NCBI GenBank assembly: GCA_024681875.1
Contig: JAILAA010000127.1
Location: 1-64,000 of the forward strand
Direction: 5' to 3'
From: Prevotella sp.
Lineage (GTDB): Bacteria > Bacteroidota > Bacteroidia > Bacteroidales > Bacteroidaceae
Length of the DNA stretch: 64,000 bases
This document shows positions 31,101 through 38,614 of this stretch, in pieces. Every line of letters begins with the position of its first letter. Within the stretch, counting starts at the first letter, position 1. The notes below the pieces were generated by a model that had not been told where the DNA came from, did not search any database, and saw only the letters and a list, made by a program, of their open reading frames with translations. The translations under genes and the position numbers were made by a program.

Positions 31101-32121
31101 CCTTCAACCCTCCACCCTCCACCATGCTTTCCATCATCTGCGCTCTCAGCGTGCCTTGCGGGATGGCGGTGCGTTGGGCGGGAAGCCACGCTGAGTCGTC
31201 GTAATCGTAGGCGAGCCAGCCGTCGAGTTCGCGGCGGGCATCGTATTCCTCGCCGTCATACTCGTTATTCGCGCGGATGGGACCGTTGGCGGTGACATGC
31301 CACTTCTCGTCGGTGACCAAGCGCTGCGTCGTGCCGTCAGCATATTCCACGATGATATTCATGCGGCATTTGGGCAGCCCAAAAGTAGTGTTTTTATAGG
31401 GCTTGTCCTGACGGGGTGCAAAGTATTTGCCGTTGCCGAGGATGATGCCGACAGCAAAACTGTCGGCCACACTGGCGGTAACGTCGTAGGTATTGTAATA
31501 GATGGTCTTGCGGTAATCTGACGGGGCGGGCTTCAGCACATCGTCGGCGCCTATTTCCTTCCCGCCGATGAAGAGCCGGTAGAACCCGAGGCCAGTGACG
31601 TAGGCCGTGGCGCGTTTCACTGGCTTTCCTTTCAGATGGAACGTCTGACGCAGGTAGCGTGCCGCCAATCGGCTGTGCACCTCGCTGGCAATCTCGCCCT
31701 CTTGCAATTGCTCCAGGCCTATCCACCGTCCGCCCCATTGGCTCTCGGTCAGCAGGCCGATGCTGAAGCGCTGTGGGGTGCTCCACTCCGTCTCGCCTTT
31801 GTTGGTTGTGACCTTCACGCGCCAGGTTAGATGCTGTCCGCTTTTCAGTGTTGTTCCGCTGTAGGGAATCCACAGCTGTTCGCTGCTGTTGACTACGCCG
31901 CTGTTCCATACCTCGCCGTTATCGTCGCTCACGATAATGTGATAGGCCGTCTGCACCACATTGTTCTCGTTGCTGGTGATGATCCATGAGAAGCGTGGCG
32001 TTGGCGTGTCAATGCCAAGCGGATCAACGAGATTCTCCACTCTAAGGTTTTCCACGTTCACCTTAGCCATCAAGGCCACAGGCAGCATTATCAGTAACAG
32101 GCTTTTAATCAGTCTTTTCAT
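28186..32121 (-). CDS. GH78 alpha-L-rhamnosidase fused to a BNR/sialidase-like domain, with several in-frame repeats
   Basis: The start at 32121 gives a signal peptide (MKRLIKSLLLIMLPVALMA); an earlier start would add non-coding residues. The 1311-residue protein begins with GH78 modules: the N-terminal Bac_rhamnosid N domain (PLGIDTPTPRFSWII), beta domains (KAKRATAYVTGLGFYRLFI-type), then the (alpha/alpha)6 catalytic part (QRNERQPWLGDRTVGALGESF, TENGATTIWELWNG). From about residue 920 a BNR_2/GH33-like propeller follows (FASPHAATIVETKKGDLVAAYFGG, SKDGGRTWSKGEKLP, SSDEGQTWTPV, SEDDGKTWRHV). At least five stretches (at about 331-362, 418-430, 829-877, 1025-1037 and 1102-1117) are repeat-encoded, one at the domain border. 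Probably periplasmic or surface pectin degradation. Confidence 0.85.
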   Translation of the reverse strand: MKRLIKSLLLIMLPVALMAKVNVENLRVENLVDPLGIDTPTPRFSWIITSNENNVVQTAYHIIVSDDNGEVWNSGVVNSSEQLWIPYSGTTLKSGQHLTWRVKVTTNKGETEWSTPQRFSIGLLTESQWGGRWIGLEQLQEGEIASEVHSRLAARYLRQTFHLKGKPVKRATAYVTGLGFYRLFIGGKEIGADDVLKPAPSDYRKTIYYNTYDVTASVADSFAVGIILGNGKYFAPRQDKPYKNTTFGLPKCRMNIIVEYADGTTQRLVTDEKWHVTANGPIRANNEYDGEEYDARRELDGWLAYDYDDSAWLPAQRTAIPQGTLRAQMMESMVEGGGLKVEGEYSCASNTSPSTLHLSPSTIYDFGQNMAGWVSFVPTGHEGDTIRVRYAERLNDDGTLYTENLRNARSEDIYTCGKPHTSHPSPITSQEWHPSFVYHGFRYVEVIGPAKDVKAWPVSDRMEQTGTFVCSDTILNKVVEAARWGILSNYKGMPVDCPQRNERQPWLGDRTVGALGESFLFGNERLYTKWMRDICESQRADGVFSDVAPAFWNYYNDDVTWPAALPFICDMLYHQYGNAQPIIGSYPNMKLWMNHLLSEGLRDGLITKDKYGDWCMPPEKLELIHSQDPARQTDGTLIATAYTIRCLQLMEQFAEMQQLTDEANRWSEQRKALVSAFNNRFLHVSVGSSPRPGHPLFPDSTFYDNNTATANLLPLAFGIVPEEYKDEVVKNVVKKIFEDDKGHITSGVIGISWLMRTLSNNGYPDVAFHLATQKTYPSWGYMTENGATTIWELWNGDKANPAMNSGNHVMLLGDLLTWCYESLAGIKRPTRLSPSPSLQGRGEVTPTSEKTSIKGNTGLQGNCSPPYKGGVGGESGESARSFVLAPSFSIQDCFNVDATYQTPYGLIVSKWKKTLQKLHWEVTIPCNTHANVCLPSGEQRELGSGSYSFDVDIATSDPRILKDEFLYETAPFASPHAATIVETKKGDLVAAYFGGTYERNPDCCIWVNIKKKGKSDWSKPILAADGSLPLPPSQGGGTEKTACWNPVLTEMPNGELWLFYKVGKSVADWTGWLTKSKDGGRTWSKGEKLPDGFLGPIKNKPLLLPSSGEEGYPKGGVVANKLICGSSTESNGWRFHVEIYDLKTKTWQYVGPVESTLAAPTVQSDTLTPIDCIQPSILQLKDGRLQVLMRTRNGKIATSYSSDEGQTWTPVTLTDVPNNQSGTDAVTLRDGRHVLIYNNFETLPGTKKGPRTPLSLAVSEDDGKTWRHVLTLEDSPVGQYSYPSIIEGRDGTLHMVYTWRRKRVAYKQVKL
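28770..28814. repeat. In-frame palindromic repeat arm in the BNR domain
   Basis: CCCCTCCTCCCCGGAGGAGGGG at 28789 is one arm; CACCCCGCCC at 28771 is typical of the family's outer part. It encodes SSGEEGYPKGGV. Confidence 0.7.
29011..29045. repeat. In-frame palindromic repeat arm, second copy in the BNR domain
   Basis: CCCCCTCCTTGGGAGGGGGG at 29012-29031 followed by GTAGGGGGAGG encodes LPLPPSQGGG. Confidence 0.7.
29491..29633. repeat. In-frame palindromic repeat (two-arm form) between GH78 and BNR parts
   Basis: ACTCTCCCCC (29498) pairs with GGGGGAGAGT (29620). The arms are CCCTCCCTTGTAGGGAGGG (29512, 29600), and the spacer has CAATTACCTTGCAAGCCAG. It encodes PSPSLQGRGE and CSPPYKGGVGGES with 30 residues between. 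Confidence 0.85.
30831..30867. repeat. AG/CT-rich in-frame repeat of a second type
   Basis: On the coding strand it reads CACACCTCTCACCCCTCACC, coding TSHPSPITSQEW. It is similar in style to stretches at 36.02 and 40.55 kb. Confidence 0.5.
31034..31127. repeat. In-frame inverted repeat of GGTGGAGGGTG units
   Basis: GGTGGAGGGTGAAAGGTGGA (31038) is inverted as TCCACCTTCAACCCTCCACC (31098). The repeat encodes a Ser/Pro/Gly-rich loop inserted into the rhamnosidase. Confidence 0.75.
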
Positions 32122-32224
32122 CGTCTTAGCAGATTTCGACTGCAAATATACGAAGATTTTTGGCAGATAAGCAGAAAAACTTGATTTTTTCCCCTGAGAA
32201 AATGCGAGAATCATTATTATTTCG

Positions 32225-32232
32225 TATCTTTG
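32225..32232 (+). promoter_or_regulatory. -7 box of the GH95 gene, leaderless geometry
   Basis: TATCTTTG ends only five bases before the ATG at 32238, so transcription probably begins at or within a base or two of the start codon. The 116-base gap to the divergent rhamnosidase gene holds the control of both. Confidence 0.6.
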
Positions 32233-32237
32233 TCGCC

Positions 32238-34637
32238 ATGAAACGTTTTGTATTTCTTATTACCTGTTTGGCTGCTGTTGCCACACAGGCCGCACAGCCT
32301 CCCATGAGGCTTTGGTTTAACACGCCTGCCACTTTCTTTGAGGAGTCGCTGCCCATTGGCAACGGACGCCTTGGGGCATTGATTTACGGCGACCCCGCCA
32401 ACGACATCATTCAGCTGAACGACATCACGCTGTGGACGGGCCAGCCCATCGACCGTCAGGAGGATGCCGGTGCTTCGCGCTGGATTCCAGAGATACGCAG
32501 GGCCCTCTTCAACGAGGACTACCGCTTAGCCGACTCCCTCCAGCTGCATGTCCAGGGTCATAACTCCTGCCACTACCAGCCCCTCGGCACGCTTCACATT
32601 GTCCCGTCTGTTGCGACTCAGTCGCAACCCACATCCTACCTCCGTGAACTGAGCCTCGACTCCGCTTTCGCGCGCGTGACCTATAAGATAGGTGACGTCA
32701 CCTACTGCCGCGAGTACCTCGCCTCAGCGCCCGACAGTCTCATCTCCATCCGCCTGACAGCCTCGAAGCCGCAGCAGCTCAACCTCGAGCTGAAGCTGAA
32801 CTCCATCCTGCCCCACAAAACAAAGGCAACTCGCAGTCAGCTGACGATGATAGGCCATGCCGACGGCGACGAGCAGAACACCATCCATTTCTGCACCATC
32901 GTGCGTGTGGCACACAAGGACGGACAGGTAGTCAACGCCGACTCGACACTGCGTATGGAAGGCGTCAGCGAGGCCACTGTCTATATCGTCAACGCTACCA
33001 GCTTCAACGGCTTCGACCATCACCCTGTCAAAGAGGGCAAACCATATATCGACCTGGCCAACAACCGCGCCTGGCACACGCAGAACGTGACTTTTGACGA
33101 CGTGCGCGCCCGCCACATCGCCGACCATCGCCAGTTCTTCACTCGCGTTAACCTGAATCTTTCAGGGACTTCTGGAATTTCCGGAAATTCTGGATTCTCC
33201 GAAATCATCCCCACCGATTCGTTGGTTAAGGCCTACAACACGGGAAACAGCGATGCCGACCGCTACTTGGAGACCCTCTACTTCCAGTACGGCCGCTATC
33301 TGCTTATCGGCTGCTCGCGCACGCCCAGCGTACCCGCCAACCTGCAGGGCTTGTGGAACCCACACCAATGGGCACCTTGGCGCGGCAACTACACCATCAA
33401 CATTAATTTGGAGGAGAACTACTGGCCTGCCTTCAACTGCAACCTGGCCGAGATGGCCATGCCCTTGGATGGCTTCGTCAAGGCATTGGCCGAGAACGGT
33501 CGCTATACCGCCGAGAACTACTACGGCATCCACCACGGCTGGCAGGCGGGACACAACAGCGACATCTGGGCAATGGCCAACCCCGTGGGCGAGAAGAACG
33601 AGAAGCCGGAATGGGCCAACTGGCCAATGGGTGGCGCGTGGCTCGTGGAATCGTTGTGGGAGAAGTACCTCTTTACGATGGACGAGGACTACCTGCGTAA
33701 CGTGGCCTACCCGCTGATGAAAGGCGCTGCGGAGTTCTGCCTCGACTGGCTTGTCGAGAACCCCAACAACCCGCAGGAGCTGATTACCGCCCCGAGCACC
33801 TCACCTGAGAACGAGTATGTCACAGACAAGGGCTATCACGGTATGACCTGCTACGGCGGTACAGCCGACATGGCTATTATCCGGGAATTGTTTACCAATA
33901 CGCTTATGGCTGCCATGATTGTGCACGATGGTTCCTCGGTCATGAAAAGAATTGAAGAAGCCCTACCCAAACTTCACCCTTATACCGTGGGCCATGAGGG
34001 TGACCTGAATGAATGGTACCACGACTGGCGCGACTATGACCCACAGCACCGCCATCAGAGTCATCTCATCGGTCTCTATCCTGGACATCACGTGAATGAT
34101 GAAACTATTCTCGCTGCTTGTGCGAAGACCTTGGAGCAGAAGGGCGACAAGACAACAGGCTGGAGCACTGGCTGGCGTATCAACTTGTGGGCACGCCTCC
34201 ATAACGCGGAACAGGCTTTCCACATCTACCAGAAGCTGCTAACCTATGTTAGCCCCGACAAATACCGAGGATCCGACCGCCGCAGGCCTGGCGGAGGTAC
34301 CTATCCGAACCTTTTCGATGCGCACCCGCCCTTCCAGATTGACGGTAATTTCGGCGGCACGGCCGGCGTGTGCGAGATGCTGCTGCAGAGCGAGCTCAAC
34401 GCCGACGGTATTGCCTTCATCGAACTGCTGCCAGCCCTGCCGACACAATGGAGCGACGGCGAGGTGAAAGGCTTGTGCGCCCGTGGCGGTTATGAAGTGG
34501 ACATGCAATGGCAACACGGTCGCCTGAAAGAGGCGGCCATCAAAGCTAAACAGAACAGTACCGTCACTGTACTTTATGACGGAAAGGCAAAGACCCTTAA
34601 ACTCAAGGCCGGTCAGCCCAAAAGCGTGAGGCTATGA
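32238..34637 (+). CDS. GH95-family alpha-L-fucosidase/galactosidase
   Basis: This 799-residue protein has a signal peptide ([20 protein letters not shown]). It fits GH95: the N-terminal beta domain begins with [24 protein letters not shown] and [11 protein letters not shown]; the (alpha/alpha)6 core has [54 protein letters not shown] and [13 protein letters not shown]; the C-terminal part has [17 protein letters not shown]95 enzymes cleave alpha-L-fucose, or alpha-L-galactose, from glycans such as xyloglucan or host or pectic side chains. It is divergent from the GH78-BNR gene with a 116-base gap, and they may act on the same fucose- and rhamnose-bearing substrate. The start at 32238 is chosen for its signal peptide. 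Confidence 0.9.
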   Translation: MKRFVFLITCLAAVATQAAQPPMRLWFNTPATFFEESLPIGNGRLGALIYGDPANDIIQLNDITLWTGQPIDRQEDAGASRWIPEIRRALFNEDYRLADSLQLHVQGHNSCHYQPLGTLHIVPSVATQSQPTSYLRELSLDSAFARVTYKIGDVTYCREYLASAPDSLISIRLTASKPQQLNLELKLNSILPHKTKATRSQLTMIGHADGDEQNTIHFCTIVRVAHKDGQVVNADSTLRMEGVSEATVYIVNATSFNGFDHHPVKEGKPYIDLANNRAWHTQNVTFDDVRARHIADHRQFFTRVNLNLSGTSGISGNSGFSEIIPTDSLVKAYNTGNSDADRYLETLYFQYGRYLLIGCSRTPSVPANLQGLWNPHQWAPWRGNYTININLEENYWPAFNCNLAEMAMPLDGFVKALAENGRYTAENYYGIHHGWQAGHNSDIWAMANPVGEKNEKPEWANWPMGGAWLVESLWEKYLFTMDEDYLRNVAYPLMKGAAEFCLDWLVENPNNPQELITAPSTSPENEYVTDKGYHGMTCYGGTADMAIIRELFTNTLMAAMIVHDGSSVMKRIEEALPKLHPYTVGHEGDLNEWYHDWRDYDPQHRHQSHLIGLYPGHHVNDETILAACAKTLEQKGDKTTGWSTGWRINLWARLHNAEQAFHIYQKLLTYVSPDKYRGSDRRRPGGGTYPNLFDAHPPFQIDGNFGGTAGVCEMLLQSELNADGIAFIELLPALPTQWSDGEVKGLCARGGYEVDMQWQHGRLKEAAIKAKQNSTVTVLYDGKAKTLKLKAGQPKSVRL

Positions 34638-34910
34638 GCGCGTAGTGGCAAAGCCTACCTGCTGTTCATTGCGACGGCGGTAGGCACGTACCATAAAGAT
34701 GCAGAAACCAAGCGCAACAAGCGCGGCGGCTATAGCGCCCAGAATCCAGGGCAGACTGTGGCCACCGCCTCCTTGGACACCGTTGGCAATATCCTGACTC
34801 ACACCCACAACAGTGTCAACAGTGTCGACAACAATATCGCGGATGATTCTTATGCGCCTTTCATACTCGCTGGGATCAATAGGGGCAATGTCGGCTAATA
34901 ATCTATACAT
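34632..34910 (-). CDS. Small single-pass membrane protein of unknown function
   Basis: This 92-residue protein has an N-terminal helical stretch ([23 protein letters not shown]), a glycine linker ([12 protein letters not shown]), one membrane segment ([19 protein letters not shown]) and a short basic tail. It is placed 23 bases after the MFS gene on the same strand and overlaps the GH95 stop by six bases. No family was recognised. Confidence 0.55.
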   Translation of the reverse strand: MYRLLADIAPIDPSEYERRIRIIRDIVVDTVDTVVGVSQDIANGVQGGGGHSLPWILGAIAAALVALGFCIFMVRAYRRRNEQQVGFATTRS

Positions 34911-34933
34911 AACAATATTGTGATTAAAAGGGT

Positions 34934-36322
34934 TTATAGTATTTTGTCTGATAACATGATGAAAAGCTGCACCAACAGTCCGATGAGGAAGCTGATGGCG
35001 TTACACAGCGCACTATAGACAAAGGCACAACGCCATTCGTCTACGAAATATCTATACCATAGCATCTCTACCAACAGCACCAGTATTTCGCCGACGAGCA
35101 AAGCCGTCCAGGTGCTACTGACGTAAATCAGAAAAAGGTTCAGGGGAATGTTGGTGATGGTGTTTACCACTACCGATGAGCCAAGCACGTCGGCACGGCG
35201 CTCGCGTAACATCCATAATACCGCGAGTTCAATGATCATTGTTGGCACCAGCGTCAAGAACAGGCGCGGCACGATGAAGGATATCTCAGCACTGGCCATA
35301 GCCAGCATGTAGCCGGGCATCAGCGCTGCTGCCAAGAGTCCGAAGGCCAGCCCCTCGCGCCCAGGCATAAGACCATTAGCCCAGCAGAGTGTCGCTGCCA
35401 TCGTTCCGTTAATGCACAGCAAGCCCGGAAGCCACAGCCAGGGCACGGCGCCCTTTAGCAACGAGCAAGCCACAGCCCCTGCTATGGCAAGGACAAAGGT
35501 GGTGAAAAGACCGAAGCCATGGGCAGCCCATCCGCCAAGGGCTTTGCCCAGCATTGCCACACCGCCGATGAGTAGCACCATTGCATTGCTTTTGGACAAA
35601 CCTGTCGTGAGCGTCTCGCCTAAGAATGAGCGGAAAAGGACAAAGCCCATGAGCAAGAGCAGGATAGCCCAAGGGAAGACAGTAGACCATCCTCCTGCAG
35701 ACTCACCCCCTGCCCCTCCCTTGTAGGGAGGAGTACAATTTCTTTGCACGCCCGTATTTCCTGCGGAATGAGTATTTTCTCCCCTCCCTACAAGGGAGGG
35801 GTAGGGGGTGGGTCTACTACTTATTATCGCTATTAGCCCCAAGAATAAGTAGAGTACCCACCATGTGTGCAGCACCATGCCCACAGCGAGGCCGAAAGCT
35901 CCCGTGGAGACAAAGAGACCGAGGGCACGCGGGTCGTTGTTCGTCGCAACGGCCACTGTCTTGCCGCCCCAGACGTGGAACAGCGAGTTTCCAACCCCTA
36001 AGGGAAGGGCGATGATGAGAGTGGTGAATGGTGAGGGGTATGAGGTGTGAAAAGTATTGGCAAGTAAGAGTGAGGCGAGCGCGACGGCGATGGCCAGGAA
36101 TATTACCGCGAGCGGTAGCAGCATCGGCAGAAAGCGGTGGCTGTCGGCCAACATTCCCGTCAAGGGCTGTGTCAGGAATGCCAATACATTATATAATATA
36201 AAGGATTCCACCAACGCAGGTCCACCGTATGAAGCAAGCAACAGATATAGACAACAGACGCAAAGTCCGTCAACCAGGAAGTGCAGCAACGTTATTAGCC
36301 ACGGACATTCACGGACATTCAC
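34934..36322 (-). CDS. MFS-like multi-pass membrane protein with in-frame repeat
   Basis: This protein has about 11-12 hydrophobic segments over 462 residues, in two halves, consistent with the major facilitator superfamily (HFLVDGLCVCCLYLLLA near the N-terminus and FLTQPLTGMLADSHRF like the inter-helix GxLaDr motif). The last part (IPLNLFLIYVSSTWTALLVGEILVLLVEMLWYRY) is less typical. Residues 169-208 are encoded by the two-arm palindromic repeat and fall in the central linker between halves, where extra length is tolerated. The apparent start is a GTG inside a CCGTGAATGTCCG repeat tract, so the first six residues are repeat-derived and the natural start may be lost. Substrate is unknown. Confidence 0.65.
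   Translation of the reverse strand: MNVRECPWLITLLHFLVDGLCVCCLYLLLASYGGPALVESFILYNVLAFLTQPLTGMLADSHRFLPMLLPLAVIFLAIAVALASLLLANTFHTSYPSPFTTLIIALPLGVGNSLFHVWGGKTVAVATNNDPRALGLFVSTGAFGLAVGMVLHTWWVLYLFLGLIAIISSRPTPYPSLVGRGENTHSAGNTGVQRNCTPPYKGGAGGESAGGWSTVFPWAILLLLMGFVLFRSFLGETLTTGLSKSNAMVLLIGGVAMLGKALGGWAAHGFGLFTTFVLAIAGAVACSLLKGAVPWLWLPGLLCINGTMAATLCWANGLMPGREGLAFGLLAAALMPGYMLAMASAEISFIVPRLFLTLVPTMIIELAVLWMLRERRADVLGSSVVVNTITNIPLNLFLIYVSSTWTALLVGEILVLLVEMLWYRYFVDEWRCAFVYSALCNAISFLIGLLVQLFIMLSDKIL
35699..35815. repeat. In-frame palindromic repeat (two-arm form) in the MFS gene
   Basis: The arms are CCCTCCCTTGTAGGGAGG (35716) and CCCTCCCTACAAGGGAGGGG (35782). The ends ACTCACCCCC and GGGGGTGGGT are inverted. 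The spacer has TTGCACGCCCGTATTTCCTG, similar to the 29.5-kb copy. It encodes PSLVGRGE and CTPPYKGGAGGES. Confidence 0.85.
36020..36050. repeat. AG/CT-rich in-frame stretch in the MFS gene
   Basis: On the coding strand it reads CACACCTCATACCCCTCACC, coding HTSYPSPFTT at the border of a loop and membrane segment. It resembles the 30.83-kb stretch. Confidence 0.4.
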
Positions 36323-36560
36323 GGACAGATTCGAGAGAAAATGAGTCCGTTTTAGTCCGTGTGAGTCCGTGGCCCAACTTGGCTTCGTCCGTAAAAGTCC
36401 GTGTAAGTCCGTGGCTAAAATAAGCTGTTTCCGTTTGAATCCGTGTAAGTCCGTGGCCCAACTTGGCTTCGTCCGTAAAAGTCCATGTAAGTCCGTGGCT
36501 AAAATAAGCTGTTTCCGTGTGACTCCGTGTAAGTCCGTTGCCCAACTTGGCTTCGTCCGT
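36297..36560. repeat. Tandem AGTCCGTG-type repeat tract
   Basis: Short units CACGGACATT (two copies) and then GTGTAAGTCCGTG-type units alternate with two longer fillers, GCCCAACTTGGCTTCGTCC and GCTAAAATAAGCTGTTTCCG. The longer pattern repeats at about 90-base intervals, in almost identical copies at 36371 and 36460. It spans the gap between the CoA ligase and MFS genes and reaches into the MFS start codon. Confidence 0.85.
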
Positions 36561-36575
36561 GAAGTTCCTAAGTCA

Positions 36576-38390
36576 TTATTTGTACATCAGGTCAATCTCC
36601 TTGCGATAGTTCTCGTTCAGTACGCGCCGTTTGATCTTTAGTGTGTTGGTCAGTTCGCCACGCTCCAAAGAGAAGGGATGGGGTAGGAGAGTGAAGCGCT
36701 TCACCTGCTCGTACTGTGCCAGCTGCTGCTGCAACGTGTCGATGCGCTCCATCAGCATTTCGTGAATCTGACCGTTCTGACACAAATCGCGCAGGTCAGC
36801 AAAGTCAATGTGGTGCTGGTGGGCGTATTCCTCCAGGAGACGGTAGTCAGGTACGATGAGCGCCGAGACATATTTCTTTTGGTCGGCGATAATGGCTATC
36901 TGGTCGATATACTTGTCGACGATGAGCTTCGACTCAATCATCTGCGGAGCGATGTACTTGCCGTTGCTGGTCTTAAAGAGGTCTTTAATGCGCTCTTTCA
37001 AGAAGAGTTCGCCGTTCTGCATATAGCCCGAGTCGCCCGTGCGGAAGTAGCCGTCGTCGGTGAATGCCTGTCTTGTCAGGTCATCACGCTTGTAGTAGCC
37101 CTTCGTGATGGTCGGTCCCTTCAGTAAGATCTCCCCCTCGTCGCTTATCTTCACGCTGATGCTATCGATGGGGATACCTACAGAGCCCACGGTAAATGGT
37201 TTGTCGAGGTGGTTGCAGCTGACGGTGGCCAACGACTCGGTGAGACCATAGCCAACATCCATGCAGATGCCGATGCTGTGCACGAATTCCTCAACCTGCG
37301 GCGATACCGTAGCGCCTGCCGTGGGGAAGAAATGAGCGTTCTCTAAGCCCAGTTCCTTGCGCACAAGCGAGAAGACAGTTTTGTTCAGCAGTTCATATTC
37401 TAAATGCAAGCCCATAGGTGGGCGCTTGCCTTTCGACAGATACTCTATATTATGGCGATGCCCCACCTCGAGGGCGTGCTTGAACAGCTTGCGCTTCATG
37501 GCGCTGCTGGCCTCAATCTTCTCTAATACGCCGTGGTAGACCTTCTCCCAGAAACGCGGCACGGAGCTCATGCAGGTGGGATGTGTCTCGCGCATACTTT
37601 GCTGTACCTCCAAGGGATTGGTGTTGACGATGAGGCGGGCACCCATGGTGATGCAAAGCACTTTCCAGCCTTTCTCGAAGATATGCGTGAACGGCAGGAA
37701 GTTAAGCACGCGGTCTTCGCTGGTGACGGGCACACACTTGTGGTTGGCCTCCATCGCGGCATGATACTGGCCGCAGCTCAGCACCACGCCTTTCGAGTCG
37801 CCGGTGGTGCCGCTGGTGTAGAGAATGTTGGCCGTGTCTTCCATCGTGGCCGCGCTTGTCAGACTATCCACCTCGCTCTGTCGCGGCAGGCCTTCGCCCA
37901 GTTTCAGAAAGTCTTCGAAGTGCATAGCTCTGTCGCCTTCGGCTATTGCTACAGCGGGGTCGAAGACGATGATGCGCTCCAGCGACTTGCATGTGGGGAA
38001 GATGCGGCGTGCCTTGTCGTACTGCGCCTGCTCGCCTACGAAGAGGAAGCGTATCTGCGCATCGTTGACCATGAACTGTATCTGCTGTTCAGAGCTGGTG
38101 GCATAGAACGGGATGGTGACGGCACGTATGCCCCAAGCGCCAAAATCTGTGAACAAATATTGCACGCTGTTCTGCGAGAATACGCCGACATTCTCCTGCA
38201 CGCCTATGCCCAAGTTCAGCATGGCGTTAGAAACGATTCTAACTTTCTGAGAGAATTCTTTCCAGGAATATGACTTCCATTCCTTCTTTCCGAAGTCTTT
38301 GTAGATAAGCGCTTCACGGTTACCCAACTGGGCGGCCACGTCATGTATCAGCCTCGAAAGATGAGAATTGACTTGCTGCATACGCTTCAC
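36576..38390 (-). CDS. fadD: Long-chain fatty-acid CoA ligase (AMP-forming)
   Basis: This 604-residue adenylate-forming enzyme has YTSGTTGDSKGVVLSCG (ATP-binding P-loop), GYGLTESLA (adenine site), YFRTGDSGYM (the Asp for ribose) and the C-terminal Lys-bearing hinge region LFKTSNGKYIAPQMIE. Length and order fit the bacterial long-chain acyl-CoA synthetases of Bacteroidota (FadD/FAA1 type). It activates fatty acids with ATP and CoA for lipid synthesis. There is no signal peptide; it is probably cytoplasmic or membrane-associated. The start could be at residue 1 or at the Met four codons later. The gene directly downstream, MFS, is separated by the repeat tract. Confidence 0.9.
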   Translation of the reverse strand: MKRMQQVNSHLSRLIHDVAAQLGNREALIYKDFGKKEWKSYSWKEFSQKVRIVSNAMLNLGIGVQENVGVFSQNSVQYLFTDFGAWGIRAVTIPFYATSSEQQIQFMVNDAQIRFLFVGEQAQYDKARRIFPTCKSLERIIVFDPAVAIAEGDRAMHFEDFLKLGEGLPRQSEVDSLTSAATMEDTANILYTSGTTGDSKGVVLSCGQYHAAMEANHKCVPVTSEDRVLNFLPFTHIFEKGWKVLCITMGARLIVNTNPLEVQQSMRETHPTCMSSVPRFWEKVYHGVLEKIEASSAMKRKLFKHALEVGHRHNIEYLSKGKRPPMGLHLEYELLNKTVFSLVRKELGLENAHFFPTAGATVSPQVEEFVHSIGICMDVGYGLTESLATVSCNHLDKPFTVGSVGIPIDSISVKISDEGEILLKGPTITKGYYKRDDLTRQAFTDDGYFRTGDSGYMQNGELFLKERIKDLFKTSNGKYIAPQMIESKLIVDKYIDQIAIIADQKKYVSALIVPDYRLLEEYAHQHHIDFADLRDLCQNGQIHEMLMERIDTLQQQLAQYEQVKRFTLLPHPFSLERGELTNTLKIKRRVLNENYRKEIDLMYK

Positions 38391-38483
38391 GTTTTTTCCT
38401 AATCAATTGCAAAGATAATCCATTTTTTTGTTTTGAGCAAGAAAATGGGGAAAAAAAGCTTGCAAAGGTTGGAAAAGTCAAAA

Positions 38484-38546
38484 CCACGTCGTAGTTTTAT
38501 AAATCGCGTCGTAGTCTATATAAATCGCGTCGTGGTCTATAAAACT
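38484..38546. repeat. Three tandem 21-base repeats in a divergent promoter region
   Basis: The units are CCACGTCGTAGTTTTATAAAT, then CGCGTCGTAGTCTATATAAAT, then CGCGTCGTGGTCTATAAAACT (38484-38546), two helical turns apart. They lie between the CoA ligase start and the phosphatase promoter. They could be operator sites for a regulator of one or both genes. Confidence 0.8.
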
Positions 38547-38563
38547 TTTTCTCTCTTGTTTTT

Positions 38564-38594
38564 TTGGCTGTTTGCGAAGAAAGTTGTACTTTTG
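38564..38594 (+). promoter_or_regulatory. Promoter of the phosphatase gene
   Basis: TTGG at 38564 and TACTTTTG at 38587-38594 are 19 bases apart. The ATG is at 38615. Confidence 0.75.
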
Positions 38595-38614
38595 CAAAAA
38601 TAATAAACTTTCAT

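Noticed and set aside
36297..36560. Possible CRISPR array
   Set aside because: The repeated units are short, variable and mostly contiguous, and the fillers are themselves repeated; there are no unique spacers of constant length and no cas genes.
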